Positions 1 through 5,106 of a stretch of DNA of 10,931 nucleotides are shown here, piece by piece (the stretch's first letter is position 1; each line of letters opens with the position of its first letter). Origin of the DNA: Bacteroidales bacterium UBA6366 (lineage in GTDB: Bacteria; Bacteroidota; Bacteroidia; Bacteroidales; UBA932). The position numbers were made by a program, and so were the translations under genes. The notes under the pieces are model-generated. The model was not told the origin of the DNA. It saw nothing but the letters and a program-made list of their open reading frames with translations, and ran no database searches. The stretch is from assembly GCA_002438845.1 (NCBI GenBank), contig DJRG01000079.1, positions 1 through 10,931 on the forward strand, given 5' to 3'.

Positions 1-2
1 GC

Positions 3-51
3 CATTGATTCAATACTTATTAGTAAGTATCGAAGTTACTAAAAATCAATG
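3..51. repeat. Nested inverted repeat at the window start
   Basis: Two nested stems are visible. The outer arms CATTGATT (3-10) and AATCAATG (44-51) are perfect 8-bp complements. Inside them ATACTTA (13-19) and TAAGTAT (24-30) form a 7-bp stem with the 4-nt loop TTAG. No T-run follows, so it is not a convincing intrinsic terminator. It lies just upstream of the decayed insertion sequence and could be the end of an upstream gene's 3' region or a remnant of the element's left side. The function is unknown. Confidence 0.45.
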
Positions 52-140
52 ACATATGCAATAGTTTCGGGGATTTTGCGCGATTTTTTTTCACATATTG
101 CAACACTTATTTCCGCTGGCGGTTATTATAAGGGTCGAAG

Positions 141-724
141 ATGTCATCTCCGCATTACCGTACCCAAAAGGCAGGAGGTATTTTGATGCGGTTGCCCTGG
201 AGGAAACATCCTCTCCGTGGGATAATGGACGCGATACTTTACATAATCAAGACCGGCTGCCAGTGGCGCATGCTCCCCAAGGACTTCGCCCCATGGCAGA
301 CCGTGTACTATTACTTCCGCAAGTGGAAGTTCGAGGGAGTGATTGAGGACATAATGGACAGTCTGCACGCACTCTCCCGCAAGGCTGCGGGCCGCACGGA
401 GAGCCCCAGCCTCGGAATCATCGACTCCTGCGCCTGAAGAAGATTCTTGCCGACGGTGGATACCAAGGCTCGCTTGGAGACTGGGTGACGGAAAAATTCG
501 GCTGGGCCGTGGAGGTCGTGCTCAGGCCTGACGAATGCCCGACAAAATTTCAGGTGCTTCCGAAACGATGGATTGTCGAGCGCTCCTTCTCCTGGCTTGA
601 GAACTTCCGCAGACTCACTATCGACTACGAATTTCTGGCCGATACCGCTGAGACAATGGTGCAACTCGCCTTTTCGGTGATTATGCTAACAAATTTTTCC
701 AATAATTTCAAAACAGCTTCTTAG
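141..724 (+). pseudogene. Decayed IS5-family (DUF4096/DDE) transposase
   Basis: This is the remnant of a cut-and-paste DDE transposase. The first part, read in the frame of 141-437, carries the DUF4096-type core (ILYIIKTGCQWRMLP, then PWQTVYYYFRKW). It ends at the first catalytic Asp in GIIDS, immediately followed by a new stop at 435-437. The rest is in another frame from about 431 to the stop at 722-724. It has the second Asp motif (ADGGYQG) and the Glu motif (WIVERSFSWLENFRRL). In intact relatives roughly 60-70 residues separate the IIDS and ADGGY motifs. Here they are nearly adjacent, so an internal out-of-frame deletion has removed the central DDE fold. The extreme N-terminus also looks frame-shifted: a ThisIS-like stretch (VISALPYPKGRRYFD) lies in the other frame at about 140-185. 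No active transposase can be made. The last codon triplet TAG uses bases of the flanking target sequence beyond the right end of the element. Confidence 0.85.
701..720. repeat. Right terminal inverted repeat of the decayed IS
   Basis: Read on the minus strand, the last 20 bp begin GAAGCTGTTTTGAAATTATT and are followed on the plus strand by TTA (721-723). TTA fits the TNA-type 3-bp target duplication of IS1031-like IS5 elements. The same end, with 17 of 20 bases identical, caps the small element at 2531. A matching left end could not be found between 1 and 140, so the left side is deleted or too diverged. Confidence 0.65.
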
Positions 725-746
725 TGTATCTGTTGAGATGAATAAG

Positions 747-781
747 GCACCGCCATTCCTCATTTCGGAGAACGGCGGTGC
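747..781. repeat. GC-rich imperfect hairpin
   Basis: GCACCGCC (747-754) pairs perfectly with GGCGGTGC (774-781). The interior can pair further (TTC with GAA) with mismatches. The hairpin sits 27 bp beyond the right end of the decayed IS. No U-tract follows on the plus strand, so a terminator role is doubtful. It could be a stand-alone repeat element or part of an RNA structure. Confidence 0.5.
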
Positions 782-830
782 TTATGTGATGTTGATACGT
801 TCTTCCGGGATCTTTCAGAGAAGGCTTGGG

Positions 831-854
831 CGACGTTTCCGTGGTAAAACGTCG
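831..854. repeat. Perfect 8-bp palindrome
   Basis: CGACGTTT (831-838) and AAACGTCG (847-854) are exact complements separated by 8 nt. The palindrome lies directly before the ~51-bp tandem units and may belong to the same repeat family. It could fold as a small stem-loop or act as a protein-binding dyad. Nothing in the sequence decides between these. Confidence 0.4.
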
Positions 855-860
855 CTCAGG

Positions 861-963
861 GGTGCAACGGAACACTCTTGAACGACGATAATGGCTAAAA
901 ATGCCGCCCAATGGTGCAGCGAGCACTCTTGGAGAGCGATAATGGCTCCAAGTGCTGCCAAAG
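861..963. repeat. Two degenerate ~51-bp tandem direct repeats
   Basis: Unit 1 (about 861-911) and unit 2 (about 913-963) share GGTGCA, CACTCTTG, the 11-mer CGATAATGGCT and TGC-GCC in the same order and spacing, about 39 of 51 positions by hand alignment with one gap. A weaker third copy may follow (TTCGAAG then ATGGCT, about 968-985). On the minus strand the units translate into a repetitive peptide (FSHYRRSRV, WSHYRSPRV), which I take to be a by-product of the DNA repeat and not a gene. Confidence 0.6.
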
Positions 964-1263
964 AGAGTTCGAAGTCTCCTATGGCTCAAGGCCGGACCTT
1001 TGATTTGTGGTCGAATTTGGGCTTCTTCAATATCAATAAGACCTCCGAATTGGACTTGATTGAACTTGTCTGGATTGCCTTGTGAGAGTTGGGAGTGAGA
1101 GCTTTGCCGAGAGTGATGAGAGGGGCGATGCGCCTCAAATAGGGGTTTCTTTGGGGGTAAGACGTGAAAAATTTCTGTTTTTTAAGAATATTGTATGTTT
1201 CTTTATCGTTTTTCACGTTGACAATTGCGATATTGCGGATGGGTTCCGGCGCATGTTCGGGGT

Positions 1264-1295
1264 TTTGTAACCAATCAAGAATTAAAGTTACTTTG
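1264..1295 (+). promoter_or_regulatory. Possible Bacteroidota-type promoter for the Rpn gene
   Basis: TTTG (1264-1267) is followed after 20 nt by TTACTTTG (1288-1295). This differs from the TAnnTTTG -7 consensus at one position. The -7 box ends only 3 nt before the ATG at 1299, so a transcript from here would be leaderless or would start slightly inside the gene. That weakens the call. Confidence 0.3.
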
Positions 1296-1298
1296 ACT

Positions 1299-2498
1299 AT
1301 GGAGATTTCAGAGACAAACAAGGCCGTTGGGCGTAAGACTGATGACCAGACAACCATTAACCAAAAGACCATTGGCCAGAAGACCGTTGGCCGTGACTTA
1401 AGCGGCCAACGGTCTTCTGGCCAAGATGATGTTAACCAAGAGGCTACAGATCGGAAATTCACAGATGGACGGAAAACGGCAGGCTGCCCGGTCGCTGCAT
1501 CAGAGGAGGAACAGTACCTTAAACGCTACCGCCACTGCCTCAGGCTGATTGAGGGCGACGGGCGGTTCGTCGGGATGTCGGAGGAGGAGAAAGATGCCTA
1601 CGCGCAGCGCCTCGCCACGCCGGAATACCTTGACCTGACCTGCGACTGGGCGTTCAAGTACCTGTTCCAGAACCACCCGGACCTGCTTGTCCGTTTGCTT
1701 AACGACATCCTTCAGGAGGACATCACCTCGGTGGAGTTCCGTAACACGGAACTGACGGAAGTCTCTCAGCATGACAAGCGTATACTGTTCGACCTCCTCT
1801 GCCAGACGCCAAACGGGACGATCCTTGTGGAGATGCAGAGGGCGTCGCGTTTCGACCAGCGCGACCGTCTGATCTTTTACGGCTCAAGGCTGGTGACCAG
1901 GCAGGTGAAACGCGGGGATGAGAAATATTCCCTGTCTCCCGTCAAGGTCATCTGTATCATGAATTACGAGGATGACCATCCGAACTCCCCCGAGGGCAAG
2001 ATCCTGTATCATTACCGTCTTCAGGAGATCGAGACGGCCGAGCCGTTCGGTGATCGGATGTCGTTCTACCTGTTGGAATTGCCAAGAATAATGCGCTACA
2101 GTGATGAATATGACAGCCCAGTCGCTGCGTGGTGCAGGATATTCAGAAATTTCGCTATATTTGCGAAGTCGAGGTCAGAGAAAGATGCGGAGTTTGACAT
2201 GTTGGAGCGGGCGATGCGTGTCAGCGGTCTGGACGACAAGGAGATTGATAATTATTTCAACGATATGATGACAGAAAAAGAGATGCTTCCGTACATTGAG
2301 GGAGCTGAACAGCAAGGCTACCGCAAGGGCTTTAAGGCGGGTGTCGAACAAGGCAGGGCGGAAGGCGTTGAGAAATGGATGGAGAAAGGAATGGAGAAAG
2401 TCGCCAAGTCTTTGTTGTCGTTAGGCATCCCGGTAGAGCAAATCGTGGTTGCCACGGGCTTGTCGTTGGAAAAGATTGAGTCCATCAGGCAGGGATAA
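1299..2498 (+). CDS. Rpn family PD-(D/E)XK nuclease / putative transposase
   Basis: This 399-residue protein belongs to the Rpn family (recombination-promoting nuclease, TIGR01784-like). These are cytoplasmic DNA endonucleases related to transposase_31 proteins, and some E. coli members defend against phage. The family core starts near residue 112 (LTCDWAFKYLF, D116) and runs through ILFDLLC (D165) and VEMQR (E178, Q180), matching the D...E-x-Q/K pattern of PD-(D/E)XK enzymes. The C-terminus has the usual family tail: a Gly/Glu-rich segment (GYRKGFKAGVEQGRAEG), then LLSLGIPVEQIVVATGLSLEKI. I chose ATG 1299 because the open frame further upstream begins at a GTG (1164) and adds a hydrophobic leader out of place on a nuclease. 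A GTG start remains possible. The first ~55 residues are not part of the family: nine pentapeptide repeats encoded by 15-bp units (1326-1460). A GGAG six bases before an in-frame ATG at 2199 could give a C-terminal 99-residue product. The neighbours are an IS remnant upstream and a MITE downstream. Confidence 0.85.
   Translation: MEISETNKAVGRKTDDQTTINQKTIGQKTVGRDLSGQRSSGQDDVNQEATDRKFTDGRKTAGCPVAASEEEQYLKRYRHCLRLIEGDGRFVGMSEEEKDAYAQRLATPEYLDLTCDWAFKYLFQNHPDLLVRLLNDILQEDITSVEFRNTELTEVSQHDKRILFDLLCQTPNGTILVEMQRASRFDQRDRLIFYGSRLVTRQVKRGDEKYSLSPVKVICIMNYEDDHPNSPEGKILYHYRLQEIETAEPFGDRMSFYLLELPRIMRYSDEYDSPVAAWCRIFRNFAIFAKSRSEKDAEFDMLERAMRVSGLDDKEIDNYFNDMMTEKEMLPYIEGAEQQGYRKGFKAGVEQGRAEGVEKWMEKGMEKVAKSLLSLGIPVEQIVVATGLSLEKIESIRQG
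1326..1460 (+). repeat. 15-bp tandem repeat array encoding nine pentapeptides
   Basis: Residues 10-54 of the Rpn protein divide into nine pentads: VGRKT, DDQTT, INQKT, IGQKT, VGRDL, SGQRS, SGQDD, VNQEA, TDRKF. Every third residue is Q or R, and K-T, hydroxyl and acidic residues fill the end positions. At DNA level the clearest copies are the adjacent 15-mers covering residues 25-34, both carrying a T-T-G-G-C-C core. Gain or loss of whole 15-bp units would keep the frame, so array length may vary between strains. Confidence 0.75.
1372..1424. repeat. Perfect 22-bp inverted repeat inside the Rpn gene
   Basis: The arm at 1372-1393 is the exact reverse complement of the arm at 1403-1424, separated by the 9-nt spacer TGACTTAAG. 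Both DNA and mRNA could form a very stable GC-rich stem-loop about 75 nt after the proposed start codon. It sits within the pentapeptide array, where repeats on the left are inverted on the right. This suggests that part of the array arose by an inversion-type duplication. Confidence 0.85.
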
Positions 2499-2527
2499 AC
2501 ATAGGGCAACCATCCTTGTTAGTGATC

Positions 2528-2606
2528 TTAGAAGCTGTTTTTGAATTGTTCGTTTGAAGTTTTTTATATCAAAGAACATTTCAAACAAATCAAAAATAGC
2601 TTCTTA
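2528..2606. mobile_element. 73-bp MITE related to the IS5-family remnant
   Basis: The element spans 2531-2603. Its left end reads GAAGCTGTTTTTGAATTG and the reverse complement of its right end reads GAAGCTATTTTTGATTTG. Internal segments GTTTGAA and TTCAAAC also pair, so nearly the whole element folds as one long hairpin. It is flanked by TTA on both sides (2528-2530 and 2604-2606), a TNA-type target duplication. The ends match the right end of the decayed IS at 701-720 in 17 of 20 positions on the left side. It carries no gene, so it would need a transposase in trans. It starts 32 nt after the Rpn stop codon and may also serve as that gene's transcription terminator. Confidence 0.75.
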
Positions 2607-2697
2607 GTGATGATTCAAGGCTGCGGTTAGGCTCAATTAAAATATTACACAGGAACCATCATGTCATTCTCGATTCTTCTGATAAAGTAACGCAATT

Positions 2698-3708
2698 ATG
2701 GCTGAAGAGACATTCAATGAATATGGCAAAGAGCGGGCAATAGATCTGCTTTTTGAGGGTAGCGTTTTTTCTCGTGCGGAAAGGATTAGCTTTGAGTCCG
2801 GAGCAGGAAACACGCTGATTTCCGCCTCGCGGCTTTTCGTGGAAGGGATGGACTTCGACCTGACATATTTCCCGCTCAAACATCTTGGCTACAAGTCTGT
2901 TGTGGCAGTGGCGGGAGAAGTCTATGCCGGGATGGCTCATCCGAGGCTTCTTAACGTGAGGTTGGGCGTTTCCACCAAACTGGACTTCGGCCACGTCAAG
3001 GAACTGTGGCAAGGAATAGTCACGGCAGCCAAGGAGCATGGTTTCTCAGCGTTGGATCTGGATCTTGTTCCGTCTCCGAATGGCTTGAACATCAGCGTCT
3101 CGGCAGTCGGTGAGGAATTTAAACTGACCAAAGGACGCACGGCCAAGGCAAGAAGCATGGATCTTGTCTGTGTGTCGGGAAGTCTGGGGGCGGCCTTCCT
3201 TGGCCAACAAATTCTGGAACGTGGCAAAAAGGCTTTCGAGAAGGCTAAAGATGATTCTGCGCAACCGGATCTTGAGAAATATAAGATGCTGATTGGCAGT
3301 TATCTCAAGCCAGAGTTGAGCACTTCGACAGTGAGCCGCCTTGAAGAGGCACAGATCTATCCATCAAACGGCTACCTTGTCGCTCATGGCCTTTCAGACG
3401 CTGTTAAGCGGCTTTCCCGCGACACTGGTCTCGGGGTGAAGATCTACGCTGACAGGATCCCTTTCGAGGGGAACAGTTTCGCTTCCGGCAAGGAACTTGA
3501 CATTGATCCTATCTCAGCCGCCATGAACGGGGGGGATGACTTCCGTCTCCTGTTCACGATTCCTATCCTTTCAGCCGAAAAATTCCGCCGTGACTTCCAG
3601 ACCTTTGACATCATCGGTCATCTGGCCCAGCCGGAAGTCGGTTCCGTCCTCGTCTCTCCGGATGGTTTGGAGCATCCTATTCTGGCTCAAGGTTGGAAAG
3701 AGGTTTAG
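2698..3708 (+). CDS. ThiL-like (AIR synthase/PurM fold) protein, probably not an active kinase
   Basis: This 336-residue protein aligns along its length with Bacteroidota thiamine-monophosphate kinase (ThiL, ATP-dependent TMP to TPP). It shares EGMDFDLTYFPLKHLGYKS (residues 49-67), VCVSGSLGAAFLGQQ, KIYADRIPFEG and NGGDDFRLLFTIP (277-289), and ends near AQGW. The residues that bind Mg-ATP are changed. The GDDAA motif is replaced by GAGNTL (35-40), the TTD before the LLLEG-type segment by SAS (42-44), the Asp of SDIYAM by Glu74 (GEVYAG), GGDTT by DLDLV (120-124, one Asp kept), and the DISDGL motif by LVAHGL (227-232) with both Asp lost. The frame is intact and the length normal, so this looks like a retained pseudoenzyme or a paralogue with a new role. 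No thi genes are nearby. A G7 run (3529-3535) lies in the conserved NGG codons. The start is ATG 2698; no clear TAnnTTTG box was seen upstream. Confidence 0.75.
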   Translation: MAEETFNEYGKERAIDLLFEGSVFSRAERISFESGAGNTLISASRLFVEGMDFDLTYFPLKHLGYKSVVAVAGEVYAGMAHPRLLNVRLGVSTKLDFGHVKELWQGIVTAAKEHGFSALDLDLVPSPNGLNISVSAVGEEFKLTKGRTAKARSMDLVCVSGSLGAAFLGQQILERGKKAFEKAKDDSAQPDLEKYKMLIGSYLKPELSTSTVSRLEEAQIYPSNGYLVAHGLSDAVKRLSRDTGLGVKIYADRIPFEGNSFASGKELDIDPISAAMNGGDDFRLLFTIPILSAEKFRRDFQTFDIIGHLAQPEVGSVLVSPDGLEHPILAQGWKEV

Positions 3709-3749
3709 AAACTGTTAGTTTTTGGGAATATTCATAGAGCGTGATTTCA

Positions 3750-3757
3750 TACCTTTG
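3750..3757 (+). promoter_or_regulatory. Bacteroidota -7 box for the thioredoxin-like lipoprotein gene
   Basis: TACCTTTG matches TAnnTTTG exactly and lies 20 nt before the ATG at 3778. The -33 side is poor: the nearest TTTG (3721-3724) is 25 nt upstream and not the usual 19-21. It suggests the gene has its own promoter, separate from the ThiL-like gene 69 nt upstream. Confidence 0.5.
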
Positions 3758-3777
3758 CTCACGGGACTTTATTGGAT

Positions 3778-4965
3778 ATGAGGAAAATAAATGTAATGGC
3801 GGCATTAGTCGCGATCGGTCTTTGGGCCGGATGCACCGGGAACAGCGTCGGTGATGGCGAGTATCTTATTGAAGGACTTGTCAGGAATATTCCCGACAGC
3901 ACTGTCATCAATCTTTTTAAGAACGAGGGCCGGATGATGTCTCTGGTGGTGAGCGACACGGTCATCGGCGGCCGCTTCGAGTTCCGTGACACAATCTCCG
4001 GAGGTCCAGCCCGTTTTGGGCTCGTTTCTTTCAGCAAGGGTTTTCCGAATCTGCCGCTACCGGTCTGGGTAAAGCACGGAGAGAAAGTCAAGGTCACTGG
4101 AGAAGATAATCTGCTCCTGACATGGATGGTCAAAAGCCGAATCCCTGAGCAGAAAACCGAAAATGAATTCCTTGCGGTCCAGTTCCCGGAAAAGAGGCGG
4201 GCATTGGCCTATGCCGTCGAGGAGGCAGACATATTGAAAGGTCTCAGAGGTCTTCAAGGCGAGGAGAGACGTGCCGCATGGAGAAAAGTGAACTCGCTCA
4301 GACGGCTTTACGAACCACTTGACAGCATCGCTGAACATAAGGTTCTTGAATATATGAGGACGGCCCCTGTCACTGCACGTTGGATGGATGAGTTGGCGAT
4401 GGTGGCCAGAGCGATTCGGAGCGGCTACATGTCTTTTGACAATGATTTGATTCAGGAACTATACTCACGTCTTTCTCCGGCTGACCTCGAGACGGAGCAG
4501 GGGCAGGTTATCTCCGCAAGTCTCAATCCTCAAAAAGTTGTCAATGTCGGGGACGTCATGGCTGACGGTGACCTTTACGATACGGAAGGAAATCTCCATC
4601 ATCTGTCCGAATTCACCGGAAAGTTCATTCTTCTGGATTTCTGGAGTCTTGGCTGCGGTCCGTGCATGGAATCTGTTCCGGAAGGAAACGAGGTCGCAAG
4701 AAAGTATGCTGACAAACTGGCTTTCGTCCGTGTGAGCCTTGATCCTAAGAGCACGTGGCTCAAGGTTGTAAAGGAGAAAAAATCCGATTGCTATGAGTGG
4801 AATGAATTGAAGTCCTGGGGCATAGGCCTGACCGCCTCGTATCAGGTGAGCGGAATCCCGCATTTCGTCCTGATTTCCCCGGAGTCCAAGGTCATCGACA
4901 CCTGGACCGGCTACGGCAAAGGCTCCCTTCATTCTAAAGTCCAACAGTACTTAGAGGTTAAATAA
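3778..4965 (+). CDS. TlpA-like thioredoxin-fold lipoprotein (DUF4369-type N-terminus)
   Basis: This 395-residue secreted thiol-disulfide protein is common in Bacteroidota, where such proteins are thought to act on disulfides in the periplasm or at the outer membrane. The N-terminus is a lipoprotein signal (MRKINVMAALVAIGLWAGC) with the lipid-attachment Cys at residue 19. Residues about 28-115 resemble the DUF4369 beta domain (YLIEGLVRNIPDSTVINL, then GGRFEFRDTI). A helical linker runs from about 120 to 240. The C-terminal AhpC/TSA-type thioredoxin domain (about 255-395) has the active site CGPC at residues 293-296 in DFWSLGCGPC, and the cis-Pro at 361 in GIPHFVLI. Both redox Cys are present, so it should be active. 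ATG 3778 is preferred over the in-frame TTG six bases earlier because it gives a clean signal peptide. The gene converges on the S9 peptidase gene and shares its terminator. The partner proteins are unknown. Confidence 0.88.
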   Translation: MRKINVMAALVAIGLWAGCTGNSVGDGEYLIEGLVRNIPDSTVINLFKNEGRMMSLVVSDTVIGGRFEFRDTISGGPARFGLVSFSKGFPNLPLPVWVKHGEKVKVTGEDNLLLTWMVKSRIPEQKTENEFLAVQFPEKRRALAYAVEEADILKGLRGLQGEERRAAWRKVNSLRRLYEPLDSIAEHKVLEYMRTAPVTARWMDELAMVARAIRSGYMSFDNDLIQELYSRLSPADLETEQGQVISASLNPQKVVNVGDVMADGDLYDTEGNLHHLSEFTGKFILLDFWSLGCGPCMESVPEGNEVARKYADKLAFVRVSLDPKSTWLKVVKEKKSDCYEWNELKSWGIGLTASYQVSGIPHFVLISPESKVIDTWTGYGKGSLHSKVQQYLEVK

Positions 4966-5010
4966 AAACAGCGGTTGTCGTGGCAGTCAACTAATTGATC
5001 GCCAATCGAT

Positions 5011-5055
5011 AAAAGAATATGCTCCTACCATAAACCGGCAGGAGCATATTCTTTT
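5011..5055. terminator. Bidirectional intrinsic terminator between convergent genes
   Basis: Two 19-nt arms (5011-5029 and 5037-5055) are complementary except for one A-C mismatch, with the loop ATAAACC. The stem begins with AAAA and ends with TTTT, giving a U-run for transcripts from either side. It lies 45 nt after the stop of the lipoprotein gene and about 50 nt after the stop of the minus-strand peptidase gene, so it can end both. Confidence 0.88.
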
Positions 5056-5106
5056 AATAATCTGATTGTCAGTCGCTTGTCTGCCACGGATCAGGGTGGC
5101 AAGGCG

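Larger units (their letters stand above)
721..1298. other. Repeat-rich gene-free stretch
   Basis: There is no supportable gene in these 578 bases. Reading frames here lack any recognisable domain, and those on the minus strand simply translate the repeats. The stretch holds a GC-rich hairpin (747-781), a perfect 8-bp palindrome (831-838 with 847-854), two degenerate ~51-bp tandem units (861-963) and a possible promoter for the Rpn-family gene near 1264-1295. The rest (about 965-1260) shows nothing I can name. It may be an unusually long 5' region of the Rpn gene or debris from mobile-element turnover. Confidence 0.6.

Noticed and set aside
708..989. 93-codon minus-strand frame with SHYR-type peptide repeats
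   Set aside because: The peptide periodicity is fully explained by the degenerate ~51-bp DNA repeats. There is no recognisable domain, and it runs into the IS end.
721..1085. CRISPR-like array
   Set aside because: The repeats are degenerate, only two or three in number, directly adjacent without unique spacers, and have no cas genes nearby.
1164..1298. GTG-initiated N-terminal extension of the Rpn protein resembling a signal peptide
   Set aside because: A secreted Rpn nuclease makes no sense, the start is GTG, and the extension is not family sequence. ATG 1299 is the better start, although this is not proven.
986..1462. 158-codon minus-strand frame across the Rpn 5' region
   Set aside because: Its start lies inside the 15-bp repeats and the peptide is the complement of the pentad array followed by low-information sequence. 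It has no domain and overlaps a well-supported gene.
3529..3535. G7 run in the ThiL-like gene as a phase-variation tract
   Set aside because: It encodes the conserved Gly-Gly of NGGDD and seven G is short for a slippage switch. The run is a natural result of the motif's codons.
3709..3735. Terminator after the ThiL-like gene (AAACT-GTT-AGTTT)
   Set aside because: The stem is only 5 bp, AT-rich, and followed by TTGGG with no real U-tract. It is too weak to call.
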